Shown here: one piece after another, positions 7,799 through 19,400 of the stretch
Position numbering within the stretch: position 1 is the first letter of the stretch
Layout of the letters: every line of letters starts with the position of its first letter
From: Bacilli bacterium
Lineage (GTDB): Bacteria; Bacillota_I; Bacilli_A; ML615J-28; CAG-313
DNA: 64,000 bases
Reading direction: 5' to 3'
Assembly: GCA_017409905.1 (NCBI GenBank)
Contig: JAFQRV010000034.1
Location: 1 to 64,000, forward strand
Translations under genes and position numbers: made by a program
The notes under the pieces: model-generated
Seen by the model: only the letters and a program-made list of their open reading frames with translations
Database searches by the model: none
Told to the model about the DNA's origin: nothing

Positions 7799-10700
7799 CT
7801 AATTTATTTGTAAAGCATAATGCATTACTACATCATTTCCGTTAATATTTACTGTTACTGAGAAATGATAAAAGCCCTTAACAGCAAAACTTACATCACT
7901 TATATTAATCATATTAGTCTTAATGTTATTATCAGTGATGACACCATCTTTAGTAATTATTTCAATTAATTCAAATAGTGCTTTTTTACCTAAAACCGCA
8001 TTAGAATAAGTTGATAATGTATATCCCTTTATATGGATTACTGCTCCATCAATAATATGAGTATTTTCTAATACCATACCATTTATTGATTCATCATTAA
8101 ATTCTTTTGCAGTTAAAGTGTTAAATAATGCGTCAACATATAATGTTGAACTTTGACCATATTTAAATGTTGATTTAGTATTTAAATATGTTATTTCAAT
8201 TTGATTATCTTTTACTTTATATTCAAATTGGTATACTTTATATTGAGCTTTATTGAAGTTGATAATTCCTTTTCCATAACCATCTACAAATATAAACATT
8301 GTATCTGATTCATATCTACCATAATATATATCTTTTTCAATATAAGTAAATGTATTTGTTTCTAAATCTAAATCAAATTGATATGCAAATGGTTGATTAC
8401 CATTTTTACCTTCATTATATAAGTATAAACTATTATTTTCATAATCTATACCACCATTTAATAAACTTCTTGCTTCCATACCAGTAATACTAAATACTAA
8501 AGTAGTACCAATTTGGAAAGTAATATTTTCATATGCGCTAAATGTTAAAGCCGCATTTTGTCCATTAAATGTTCCTGTAAAACTCATATTAGAATATTTA
8601 TATTTAGTTAATTCATCTTCAGTTAAAATTTTTCCTACTTTATTTGAGCTCATTGTAAATTGATATTCAACACCACAATAAGTCATTGATGAACTAATTC
8701 CTGTTTCCATTTGGAAATCCTCATCAAATTCTACAAATCCATGAGTTACTTCATATATTGTATCACTTGATACTTTTTCAAATAAGTCTATCTCTAATGC
8801 ATACCATTTAGAAGAATTATCTTCTTTATCAATCACATTAAATATATCAAATGTATAACCTATACTTACTTGTTCTAAAATATGTGCACTTAATGAATTA
8901 ATTGTAACATGATCTTTAAGTTCCCATTTTGCTTCATTAAAGTAAATTAATGGGCGTTTATCATTAATATATGATAATTTAATTTCATTTTCAGGAATAA
9001 TTACTACTACTCCATTATCATAATACAATTCAAACTCATACGCGCCAACTTTAATATACATAGCGTTATCATCGATACCATAAAGTATAGTCGCAAGTTT
9101 ACCATCAACAGATATTACACCTTCATCAGTAATATATAAATTACCAATAGGTCTAGCGCTTGATCCGCTTGTTTCATATCCTTCTTCATCAGTAGAGTCA
9201 CCTTCTGGAATTGTTGTTAATAATGTTTTATAAGTACCTACCATATCGGGATTTAATACTATTACATTAGCTACTTTTTCAATTCCTTCATAATTGATTT
9301 TTACTTGGTAAACACCATGTTTATGAGTATCTACTTTTCCTTCAATCATGTCTTGAGTAACTTCAATTTCTTCTTCGCCTACTTTTATCTTAAATAAGTC
9401 TTTTGTATATAATGTTTTACCTTCAAAAATAAACACATCTTTTGTTTCAATAACAATTTCAGATTCCATAATTACTTTGTATTCTACATATACAGGGGCT
9501 TTATCGACACCATATACATATACCGCAACCTTAACATTTTGGACACCAACATAGTCATAATCTATTTCATCTGAAACAACATTAGCATAAGTCGCTATAA
9601 CTGAAACTTGAGTAGGAATATTTGTTAGCTTTTGGTTTACACCATTTATTTCTACACTTAAATTACTAAATGCATTAAATGATGTTGTGTTACTTGGTAA
9701 AGTAATTAATGTATTCGCAACTTTTATTTTGTAAACTACATCAACAACTTTATAAGTTATTGTTTTACTAAACACTGTATCTTTAGTATAACCTAAAGAT
9801 GTATCAGTATATGGGATTTCAATTGTTGCTTTATATTCACCAACAGTATTAAAATCTACTTTTTCTGTATTAATATAACTACCTATATTAGTGAATTTAA
9901 TGCCGTTAATTAATACAGTAAAGTCTTTTTCAAATGCATAGGAAACTTTAGATGTTCCTTTGCCAATTTCAATAATTTCGCCTTTAGTATAATTAATTAT
10001 TACACCTTGTTTTACTTCAACAATTGCAGTTTTAGTTATACCGGCATAGTTTATAACTATTTCATTTAAACCAACAGTTGAATAATCTATTGTGCCAGTT
10101 ATCATATCAATTGTAACTGGTATTTTTTTATCTCCTTGTGTTATTTCAAATAGTGTTGTTAAATCAATATGTTCACCATTTGGATAAGTAACAATATTTT
10201 TTGGAGTTATAACTATAGCACTTGTAGGAATTACTTTTATGCTACATGTTCCTACAACTTTTGTTTTACCTTCAGTATAATTTACTTTAATTGTATAAAT
10301 ACCATCTTGACTACTATTTTCAAGACTTGATTTATCAATCATATCTTTTGTAACTTTTTGAGATACGCCATCTGAATAGATTGTAAATAGACTAGTAAAA
10401 TCAAAGTTTTGTAATTCTTTTTCCTCTATTTCAAATAATTTATAAGAATTAATGATTTCAATATTGGAATCAGTTATAACGTTTACGATTAACGTCATAG
10501 TAGATTCGCCTAATGTTACTGTATATTGATATATTCCAACCTCACTTTGTACATTAGATTTTATCATATCATCAGTAATTGTTTGAATTTTACCACCAAC
10601 AACAGCAGTAAATAAAGACTTATAATCAAAATTTTCTGCATCTGATTGTTTAACGGTAATTTCCTTTTCTGAAAGTTTTAATTGGTATGTAACTTCTGTA

Positions 10701-11224
10701 ACATTAACAGTTACAGAAGCTTTCACACCTTGATATGTACAATAAATTTTATACGTTCCTTCACTAGCTCTAAGATTAGATAAATCTAAGTATTCATCTA
10801 ATACTTCGATATCTTTTCCTTCACTAGTTATAGTAAATAATTCTTTATAATTATAAGAGTTCACATAAACATTTTGTACATCAATTGATTCAACGTTTGA
10901 TGATACAGTTGAACCTGTATTAACCTCAACAATGATAGAAGCAAACTTACTTTCAAATGTGCAAGTAACTATATAAGAACCTACGTTTGTAGATATAGCT
11001 GATGTATCTAAATATTTATCTAGAACAGCTACGTTTTTACCATCTTTTGTTATTGTGAATAAGCTCTTAAAATCATAATTCAATACTTCAGTATCACTTA
11101 TACTTACTTTATCTTGTTTAGCTGTTACCTCAATTACTGTCTGAGTAGTACCACCCATTTCACAGCCAACTAGGAAAACAAATGCTATAAGAATAACAAC
11201 AAAGAACTTAAATAATTTCTTCAT
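7799..11224 (-). CDS. large surface lipoprotein with tandem Ig-like domains
   Basis: A 1141-residue lipoprotein: signal peptide MKKLFKFFVVILIAFV and lipobox FLVGC (Cys ~21). Residues ~30-680 are a string of about eight Ig-like repeats. Each has the pattern of a short hydrophobic strand, then F(D/T)(Y/F)xSLFTI, then a GxYxxxVxY strand, for example NFDFTSLFTIYSDG and DGIYTIKVNY. The C-terminal ~460 residues form separate beta-rich domains without recognised motifs, including VDGYGKGIINFNKAQYKVYQ. It lies 19 nt after the 957-residue lipoprotein and 29 nt before the giant one. It is probably a rod-like binding protein on the cell surface; no enzymatic signature was found. Confidence 0.8.
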   Translation of the reverse strand: MKKLFKFFVVILIAFVFLVGCEMGGTTQTVIEVTAKQDKVSISDTEVLNYDFKSLFTITKDGKNVAVLDKYLDTSAISTNVGSYIVTCTFESKFASIIVEVNTGSTVSSNVESIDVQNVYVNSYNYKELFTITSEGKDIEVLDEYLDLSNLRASEGTYKIYCTYQGVKASVTVNVTEVTYQLKLSEKEITVKQSDAENFDYKSLFTAVVGGKIQTITDDMIKSNVQSEVGIYQYTVTLGESTMTLIVNVITDSNIEIINSYKLFEIEEKELQNFDFTSLFTIYSDGVSQKVTKDMIDKSSLENSSQDGIYTIKVNYTEGKTKVVGTCSIKVIPTSAIVITPKNIVTYPNGEHIDLTTLFEITQGDKKIPVTIDMITGTIDYSTVGLNEIVINYAGITKTAIVEVKQGVIINYTKGEIIEIGKGTSKVSYAFEKDFTVLINGIKFTNIGSYINTEKVDFNTVGEYKATIEIPYTDTSLGYTKDTVFSKTITYKVVDVVYKIKVANTLITLPSNTTSFNAFSNLSVEINGVNQKLTNIPTQVSVIATYANVVSDEIDYDYVGVQNVKVAVYVYGVDKAPVYVEYKVIMESEIVIETKDVFIFEGKTLYTKDLFKIKVGEEEIEVTQDMIEGKVDTHKHGVYQVKINYEGIEKVANVIVLNPDMVGTYKTLLTTIPEGDSTDEEGYETSGSSARPIGNLYITDEGVISVDGKLATILYGIDDNAMYIKVGAYEFELYYDNGVVVIIPENEIKLSYINDKRPLIYFNEAKWELKDHVTINSLSAHILEQVSIGYTFDIFNVIDKEDNSSKWYALEIDLFEKVSSDTIYEVTHGFVEFDEDFQMETGISSSMTYCGVEYQFTMSSNKVGKILTEDELTKYKYSNMSFTGTFNGQNAALTFSAYENITFQIGTTLVFSITGMEARSLLNGGIDYENNSLYLYNEGKNGNQPFAYQFDLDLETNTFTYIEKDIYYGRYESDTMFIFVDGYGKGIINFNKAQYKVYQFEYKVKDNQIEITYLNTKSTFKYGQSSTLYVDALFNTLTAKEFNDESINGMVLENTHIIDGAVIHIKGYTLSTYSNAVLGKKALFELIEIITKDGVITDNNIKTNMINISDVSFAVKGFYHFSVTVNINGNDVVMHYALQIN

Positions 11225-11243
11225 TTGTTATCCTCCTAGTTTA

Positions 11244-14117
11244 TTATTTATTTAAAATCCAATCACCTAAGTGATAGAAGTAAATAGATAAATGCTTAGT
11301 TTGATTGTTAGTAATAACAATTTCAATTTGACCTTTTGTTAATACAACATATCTATCGCCATAACCACTTTGACCACCACTAGTATCAGTATTACTTTGA
11401 TCTAATACATAGCCTTCTTCTTGTAATGCAGTAATTAATTCATTCATTAATTCTTCATAATTAGTAATTCTAGAATTTTCATCAAATTCACTACTTTCAA
11501 CATTAATACTTACATATTCTTTATAAATAGTTTCGCCATTTGCATCTGTACCATTTTCACGATAATCGAAGAAAGGACCAAATACCATATCATCAAATAC
11601 TTCTACAAAAATTTGTGGAGATGGTAAATCAACAGCGTGTTCTTTGAAGACATAATTTAAAACAACAGCTGCATTTTCTTCACGTGAAGTTGCTGAAGTA
11701 TGTTCTGGTGAATAATATTTACATGTATATTCTTCCCATGTTGTTCTCCAAACACGTGGAACATAATCATCAAATGTATCTTCAGCTATTTCAGTAGTTC
11801 CAACTTCAGAATATTTTGTTTCAATTACACCATAATATACACCAGTTAGGTTATATGGATATTTAGTAGAAACTAAGTTACCATTTGCATCAACAACAAT
11901 TGTTAATAATGAATCAGTTGAACTTTCAGCATCTTCTGCGTATGAATGCATTGATACTTCCATTGCGATATCTCTTGTAATTGCACCTTCTCTTAATACA
12001 AAGATATAAGTAGTATTGCTTCCTGTACCTTTAGTTCCAGCAAATTCAAATATATTTGCAGAGAATTCAAATTTAGGAAGTAATTCACTAATTGTTCCTT
12101 TAATTTTTCTAGTACCAGTTAATGAACCAGAAGTTTCACCACTTACAGGATCTTTTCTTGTTTGATATTCAAATTCATCATAAGTATTATCATCATTTTG
12201 TTTATATCCATAATATTCAGTATGATATAGTTTATCATCCATTCCGTATGAATATTTGCCTGTATTTGCGATCAATATCGCATTTTCTGTCACTTGACCG
12301 AATTCTCCTACTGTACCTGTTGCAGATTGGTTATTTGCCACTTTATTAGATGAAACAGAACCAATTAAAGTAGTTCTAGGAGCAAACTTAATAGTTGCAC
12401 CTTCTGTAGCACTAGCAGAAATTTCATACTCACCAGAATCACCAGATGGAGCATAAGTAGTAGTATCTACAGCTCTGTAAGTATAGTTAGTTGCATTATG
12501 CATTTTTTGTATTGCTTGTTCTAATAATTCTACATATTCTGGAGCTTCAAATGTTTGAGGATTAGGAACAACAGTATTACCGACATTATGAATAGATAAT
12601 TCTAATTCAGTAACACTCATTGCACTAGCTTCTTCAGCAGTTTCTGAACCATAATATAAAATTTCAGTTCTTGCAATAATCTTTGAAATCTTGCCTTCTT
12701 CAATTACGAATGCAAAATAATGTAAAGTATCTTCTAACATTGGTGTTAAACAATATGATAAATAAGTCATTAAGTATAAATCTTCAATGTTCTTTAAATC
12801 AATGTTATATTCATATCTTAATAATTCAGAATTATAAGTAAACTTCTCAATTGATAAATTACCTAAATGATTCCATAAATGTTGAGCTTCCCAAACAGCT
12901 GGAATACTCATATAGTCTTTAATCATTTTTGAGGCAACTTCATTATTTTTATTAATATATAATTCTTCTAATGCATGACCCGCAACACCAGCAGAATTCT
13001 TTATACCATCTTGTTCACCTTTACGATAATTATTAGCAATAATATTTTCAGTATCATTTTGGTAATTCCATTGACCAAACCATCTACCTGTACTCATCAT
13101 TACTAATGAATCCATTCTAGTAGTTTTACTATTAAATGTATTATTAAAATCTGTATATTTATTAGTAACAACACCACTTATTGTAATATTACTATTAGCT
13201 ACTTCAGCAATTAAATCTGAAGTTAATTCACCAACTTGTCCTGGGATAATAGGAGCTTTAATTATTATTGTCTTTGATTTAAATAAACTTTCATCACCAT
13301 TTGCTGTACAAGTAACAGTAATGTTTGTATCTACCTTAACAGTACCGATTAATTTCAAAACATTATTTTCAATCTTAACTAAGTTTTCGTGAGAAACAGA
13401 CCAAGTATAAGTAGTATCTTCAACACCTGTAACTATAGCACTTAGTAATACTTCTTCTCCTTCTGCAATAGTATCACTTGCTGCACTAATTGTAATACTT
13501 CCTAATGAAGTAGGTGCTTTTACAGTAATTTGTTTTTCATCAAATACAGAATTATCTTCAACTGAGAATGCTTTAATAGTTACTACAGTATCTACTGTAA
13601 CATCTTTTAATACTGATAATACATTGTTATCGATTTTTAAAATAGATGTATCAGAAATATACCATCCATATGCACTATTAGAAAAACCTTTAACTGCTAC
13701 ATTTAATGCAATTGTTTCACCAAATGTAATAGTATTTCTTTGAGTAGTAATTTCTACTGATTTTTCTTCAGCAAATTTAACTGTAAATACTTTTGTTTCT
13801 TTTTTGCTAGCATCAGCATTAGCGAATACAATAACTGTAACTGTACGATCTGCAGTAACATCATCAATTACAGATAATGTGTCATTTTCAATTTTAACTA
13901 AACTTGGATCAGAAATTACATATTGATAAGTTGTATCATCTGAACCAGTTACTTTAACATCTAATTTTATTGTTTCTCCTTTTGTAATGGTTGTGGTTGG
14001 AGCATTAAAAGTGATAGATACTTCTTGAGGATCTTTATCATCACCGCATCCAACAACAGCAAATACAGAGAAAACAAGTAATAATAAATAGAATATTTTA
14101 AATATTGATTTTTTCAT
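11244..14117 (-). CDS. surface lipoprotein with three BIG2 Ig-like domains (paralogue of the next upstream gene)
   Basis: A 957-residue lipoprotein: signal peptide MKKSIFKIFYLLLLVF, lipobox AVVGC (Cys ~24). Residues ~30-285 are three Ig-like group 2 domains (ITKGETIKLDVKVTG, TFGETIALNVAVKG, IAEGEEVLLSAIVTG, each followed by a TYxWxxS strand). The remaining ~650 residues align by eye with the C-terminal part of the 781-residue lipoprotein upstream: LLEQAIQKMHNATNYTY here versus LLKEAIENMQNLESYSM there, and similar final YFYHLGDWIL / FIYVWKI strands. The pair therefore arose by duplication. The function is unknown. Co-transcription with the transporter and protease suggests a role in substrate capture. 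Confidence 0.8.
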   Translation of the reverse strand: MKKSIFKIFYLLLLVFSVFAVVGCGDDKDPQEVSITFNAPTTTITKGETIKLDVKVTGSDDTTYQYVISDPSLVKIENDTLSVIDDVTADRTVTVIVFANADASKKETKVFTVKFAEEKSVEITTQRNTITFGETIALNVAVKGFSNSAYGWYISDTSILKIDNNVLSVLKDVTVDTVVTIKAFSVEDNSVFDEKQITVKAPTSLGSITISAASDTIAEGEEVLLSAIVTGVEDTTYTWSVSHENLVKIENNVLKLIGTVKVDTNITVTCTANGDESLFKSKTIIIKAPIIPGQVGELTSDLIAEVANSNITISGVVTNKYTDFNNTFNSKTTRMDSLVMMSTGRWFGQWNYQNDTENIIANNYRKGEQDGIKNSAGVAGHALEELYINKNNEVASKMIKDYMSIPAVWEAQHLWNHLGNLSIEKFTYNSELLRYEYNIDLKNIEDLYLMTYLSYCLTPMLEDTLHYFAFVIEEGKISKIIARTEILYYGSETAEEASAMSVTELELSIHNVGNTVVPNPQTFEAPEYVELLEQAIQKMHNATNYTYRAVDTTTYAPSGDSGEYEISASATEGATIKFAPRTTLIGSVSSNKVANNQSATGTVGEFGQVTENAILIANTGKYSYGMDDKLYHTEYYGYKQNDDNTYDEFEYQTRKDPVSGETSGSLTGTRKIKGTISELLPKFEFSANIFEFAGTKGTGSNTTYIFVLREGAITRDIAMEVSMHSYAEDAESSTDSLLTIVVDANGNLVSTKYPYNLTGVYYGVIETKYSEVGTTEIAEDTFDDYVPRVWRTTWEEYTCKYYSPEHTSATSREENAAVVLNYVFKEHAVDLPSPQIFVEVFDDMVFGPFFDYRENGTDANGETIYKEYVSINVESSEFDENSRITNYEELMNELITALQEEGYVLDQSNTDTSGGQSGYGDRYVVLTKGQIEIVITNNQTKHLSIYFYHLGDWILNK

Positions 14118-14142
14118 CTTTTATTTCTTCCTTTCTTTGTAA

Positions 14143-16488
14143 TTATATTTTCCAAACATAAATGAATAAATCCAAACTTGAATCAACTGGAGCAACACAT
14201 ATATTTCCCTTACTAAATTCATTAGCATCATTTTTTACAAAGCCCAAAGATATTAAATAATCTTCGACAGCTTTAAGTGAAGAATCAATCGAATAATCGA
14301 CATCTAAAGGAACATCGTAATATAAAGAAATACATTCATGATTTACCTTATTACTATCTCTGTGATAAGAAGTTAATCCAAATCCAAAAGTATCACCAAG
14401 TGGTATACCAAAGAATGGTAATTCACTTAAGAATGTATCTTCTGCTTCTTGTCCTTCTTCAATCTTAAATACTTCTTTAAACATATCGACTGCATTGAAT
14501 GCTTCATCATCTTCTGTATTGCCAGATACACTTGATTTATAAATTTCAAGTTGACTCCATGATGTTGGAACTTCTCTTTTTTCAAAAGATATTGAAACAT
14601 CTTCTGGAATAAATGATTCATTGAACCCATAATATTCAATTTCAATTATGCCATATAAATAACCTAAATAGAAATAGAAACCAGATTCGACAATCATTTT
14701 AGTTTCATTATCTACTACTACATATGGAGTAAAATCTTCAGTTGCAGATATATATCCAACTGTTGCGAATAAACCATATAATTGAATATCATTACCAACA
14801 CCATAATAATATGTTGATGCAACAGCAGACATAATATCATTTACATAATAAGTAGTAGTTCCCTCTTTGTCATCTACATAACGTTCAGTATATATTTCAG
14901 GAGCAAATGCAAATGTAGGCTTTGCTTTACTGAAATCGTCATTATAAGCACGTGATGCCTTAAATCCTAAACTATTCTTGTCTTTATCTTCTTCTTCAAA
15001 ATATGCATTGTATAAATTTTCACTAAACTTATGATATCCATAGGCAGAATTTTTTATTGGTGTATATACTTCTTTTCCATATTTATCATAAGAAATAGTG
15101 TGTGGAACAAAATAACAATCATCACTAGTAATTATTTCGGTGAATCCTTCTTGTGTATAACCACTAGAAATACTAGAACCTGTTACTTGATTGAAAGTCA
15201 TTGAATAACTTTCTAAATTTTGCATATTTTCAATAGCTTCTTTTAATAAAGTATGTTTTTCTTGATCAAAAACAAACTTTGGAATTTTTGTTACTTTTAC
15301 ATTTTCTTCGCCATAATTAATAGCTACTATTAATTCTTGAACAGCTCTATATTGTTCAACAATTGTATAGTCATCTTTACTTATTGCATAAATACCCATG
15401 ATTTCTCCTTCTTCAATAATTAAAGAGAAACCATTAGTTTTAAATTCATAAGGATTAGCAGAAGCAATTAATCTATCATCTAATGATTCGTCACTACCAA
15501 CGTATTTCCAACGCCATATTTCAGTGTCAAATTCAAAATCACTTACCTTTAATCCTTTAAAGTTATTATATAAACCATATTCTTCCCAACTAATTGGATC
15601 ACCTTTATTATCTAATGCAGGTTCATATTCTTCAACATTCATAAAGTTAACACCAACTTGACAAGCAATGTTATTATGATTTTTAAAATATAATCCCATC
15701 TTTGTTAAAGTATCACCGTTTTCATATTCAGCATACCAGTATTCACCATCTAATGCAGTTCTTACAGATGTTGATGTAGTTGAATATAATTTGTTAGATT
15801 CATATGGATATAAATTAACATTAATATATCCTTCAAATGATAAATAATCTTCATTAGCAATTACATCTAACATTTCTTGAGTAAGTTCTGGTTTAGTAAC
15901 TATTGTAATAATTTTACTACCATAATAGTTATTATCTTCATTACTAGCAGCAATTACTTCGATGACTTTATTACCTTCTTCATTTGAAACTTTAGTAGCA
16001 GTTAATATACCTTCTTGATCTATTGTCGCATATTCACTACCACTTTTAATAGACCATGTAACAGTAGTATCTTCAGCTCCTGTTACAGTTGCTTTTAAAG
16101 TGATTGATTTACCACTTCTTATTTCTGAAGAACCACTAATAGCGACCACGATATCCTTATTAGTAGGATCTGGAACAACTATACTTGGTGCAGTATAGAT
16201 TTGTGGAGCACTAGTAGGAGATTTTTCATAACCTTCAGCATAAGCTGTTATGCTATATACCATATCTATTTTCATATTAGGTACAACATAAAATGGAGTA
16301 GTTACTTCAATCTCTTCATCATTTATTAAAACTTTATATGATGTTGCATTAGGAACTGCATCCCAAGTCAATACACCATTTTTGTCTAATACAATATTTG
16401 TAGGAGTAGTAAGAACTTTTTCTTCGCCACAAGCAATTGTGAAAAACAACACGAAGATTAGTAGAAATACTTTAATTAATTTCTTCAT
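14143..16488 (-). CDS. surface lipoprotein with FN3-like and BIG2 domains, paralogue of the downstream gene
   Basis: A 781-residue lipoprotein: signal peptide MKKLIKVFLLIFVLF, lipobox FTIAC (Cys ~20). Residues ~27-95 form an FN3-like domain (LTWDAVPNATSYKVLINDEE) and residues ~108-200 a BIG2-type domain (SGKSITLKATVTGAEDTTVT). The rest matches the family shared with the 957-residue lipoprotein. Its start overlaps the end of the protease gene by 17 nt, so translation is probably coupled. No catalytic residues were recognised. Confidence 0.8.
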   Translation of the reverse strand: MKKLIKVFLLIFVLFFTIACGEEKVLTTPTNIVLDKNGVLTWDAVPNATSYKVLINDEEIEVTTPFYVVPNMKIDMVYSITAYAEGYEKSPTSAPQIYTAPSIVVPDPTNKDIVVAISGSSEIRSGKSITLKATVTGAEDTTVTWSIKSGSEYATIDQEGILTATKVSNEEGNKVIEVIAASNEDNNYYGSKIITIVTKPELTQEMLDVIANEDYLSFEGYINVNLYPYESNKLYSTTSTSVRTALDGEYWYAEYENGDTLTKMGLYFKNHNNIACQVGVNFMNVEEYEPALDNKGDPISWEEYGLYNNFKGLKVSDFEFDTEIWRWKYVGSDESLDDRLIASANPYEFKTNGFSLIIEEGEIMGIYAISKDDYTIVEQYRAVQELIVAINYGEENVKVTKIPKFVFDQEKHTLLKEAIENMQNLESYSMTFNQVTGSSISSGYTQEGFTEIITSDDCYFVPHTISYDKYGKEVYTPIKNSAYGYHKFSENLYNAYFEEEDKDKNSLGFKASRAYNDDFSKAKPTFAFAPEIYTERYVDDKEGTTTYYVNDIMSAVASTYYYGVGNDIQLYGLFATVGYISATEDFTPYVVVDNETKMIVESGFYFYLGYLYGIIEIEYYGFNESFIPEDVSISFEKREVPTSWSQLEIYKSSVSGNTEDDEAFNAVDMFKEVFKIEEGQEAEDTFLSELPFFGIPLGDTFGFGLTSYHRDSNKVNHECISLYYDVPLDVDYSIDSSLKAVEDYLISLGFVKNDANEFSKGNICVAPVDSSLDLFIYVWKI

Positions 16489-19400
16489 CTTTCTTACCTC
16501 CTTTTTTCTTTAATAATATAACTACAAGAACACTTGCACCTGCAGCAACTAACACACCAGCAGATATAGATATTATTAATATCCAAGGAATCTTCTTAGG
16601 TTCAGTTGTATCATCACCTGTATTAGGAATTTCCTCTTCTACTTTATGTGCTTTTTCATAAGCTTTATATAAATCTTCATAGTTATTTAAATCTAATAAT
16701 GCTTTTTCATCTAGAGTTAAATTACTTAATTTTTTATTTATATTTAATAATTCATCTATAATTTCATCACTATATTCACTAGGTAAAGCATTTAATAATT
16801 CATTAACTTCACGTACTGCTTTCTTAGCATTACGTATTTTTATTTCTCTAATTTCATGTTTTGCAGATTCTACTGTTTCTATTAATTGATAATATTCATT
16901 TATATCATATCCAAATAGTGTAGGATCTTGTTTAATAGCTTTATAACATTTTATTGCATTATCTACTAATTCTTCATTAGCAATAACAATGTTTTCTAAA
17001 CCTGCAATCTCTCTTGCATATTCATAGAATTTAATTAAATTTTCTTCTTTAGCAAGATAATTATTATGGCCAGCATCTTCTACACTACCAAAATATATAT
17101 AATATACTAATGAATCATATCCGACTAAATTAGTATTAATTGGTAATACCATTTCAATAGATTCTTTTTTACCAACTAAATCAATAAAGTTAAAATAGCA
17201 TAATTCTAATCCAAATAATTCATATTGATTATGAATAATATCATATCCAGGATCTCCTTCTTCTAGAATGGCTTTATCATTATATGAGTCTTCTAATTTA
17301 GGAGCTGTAAATGATTTAAATTCAACAGTCTTTAATGAGTCATATCCATAGAATGCATAATTACCGATTATTTCTAGTGAATCTGGTAATACAATTTTTG
17401 TAACATTTTTATTTTCATTACCTGCATAGAAATCAATTCTCGCAGTACCTTCTAATACTTCTAATGTAGTAACATTACTTGCTTGTGGAACTGCAGTTAA
17501 TTGTAATTTGCCATTTTCCATATATGTATATAGATTACCTTTTTCAATTAAAGCATAATCATTTATAGAACCATTACTTTGTGTTCCTTCATTTGTAAAA
17601 TAAGCAAAACTTTCTAAGCTTGTACATCCATTGAATGCTGCACTTCCTACTGAACTTAATTTGTTAGAGAAAACAAAATTCACGAGATGTTCATTATATT
17701 GGAAAGCATAATAACCAATCTTTTCAAGATTAGGAGCCTCAATGCTTGATAAAGCAGCACCTTGGAAACCATATTTTTCAACTTCTTTTAAATTAGGAGT
17801 ATTTAAATCTCCTTTAATTTCTGTATCCGCAAATGCACCTTCTTTAACTAATTCAACACTACTTAAATCAACATTTTCCAAAGATGCACAAGAAATAAAT
17901 GAATACATTTCAAATGTTTTAATATTTTCTAAATTAATTTTATTTAGCATTGAACAACCAGCAAATGTATATTCGCCAATTGTATCAATTGTATCTGGTA
18001 ATATAACCTCTTCTAAACTTATACAATATGAGAATACGTAATTACCAATTGATGTTACACTAGATGGAATTTCAATTTCTACAAGTTTTTCACATCCTAA
18101 GAATGCCCCATCACCAATTGTTTTTAGCGTATTTGGCAATAATAACTCTGTGAATATTGCACCACCGCCTGCGTATGTGCTAGTTCTTGAGAACGCCCCT
18201 GCACCAATATTTTCCACAACAGGTACTGTAACATATAATAATTTAACACAATCACTAAAGGCATAATCACCAATATTTTTTACGTTTGTTAAGTGGGCAT
18301 TTAATAATTCTTGACAATTATAAAATGCATATTTTTCAATTGTATCATCTGTTTTAGAAAGGTCAATAGTTTTTAATTGTACACAATTTAAGAAACATTG
18401 TTCACCAATGTGTACTCCACCATTTTCTGGCATATTAACTTTTACAAGACTACGACATTCTTGGAAACAAGCAAAACCAAATTGAGCATTTTCACCAATA
18501 GTTACATTTTCTAAAGCTGCTTGGTAGAATACACCTTCACTATATACTGCGTTATCCGCAATATTAGCTGTTTTAATACCAGATGAAGCGAAAGCATAAC
18601 TGCCAACATTTTTCACAAATTGTAAATTTTCTACTTCTAGTAAATTTTTATCATTGTAAAAACTTCTAGCTTTAATAGTAATATTATTATTAACTGGTAA
18701 TATTACTTTTGTTAATTCTTCACAGTTTGCAAAAGCATAATCCCCAATAACTGTATTTATATTACTAATTGTTACAGTTTTAACATTGCTACCAGCAAAA
18801 GCTGAATTACCAATTTCCGCAATTGTTGAATCAATTACTAGATCGTTATAGTCAATAGCACTGGCTGCTAAAATAATCTTTGTTTGATCTTTATTTAATA
18901 ATAAATTACCTTCACTATTAGTTGAATAGTATGAGTTATTTGTATCAACAACAAACTTTGTTAAATTAGTACCATCAAATAATGTACCAAGTACATCTTC
19001 AAGATAAGTATTTTCTTGGAAATGAACTTCTTCTAATTCACTACATTCGTGGAATGCATAAGCTCCAAGTTTAACTTTAGAATTTGGAAGAGTAATCTTT
19101 TCTAATTTATTAGTTGCATAGAATACTTGTTCACCAATTGTATCTACAGAACCTTTAAATGTAAATTCTGTTAAGCTTGTACATTCACTAAATGCACCAT
19201 TTTTAATTTCAATTAATGAATTATTTAAAACAACTTTTGTTAAACTTGCACATTGTGCAAAACAGAATTCTGGAATTTCAATTGTTTCATATAAATTAGC
19301 TTCTTTAATACCACTATTAACAAACATTGCGTAAGATAGTTTAGTATGTCTACCAAATACAACTGTTTCTAAAGCAGTACAATCTTTAAATACTTCTTTT

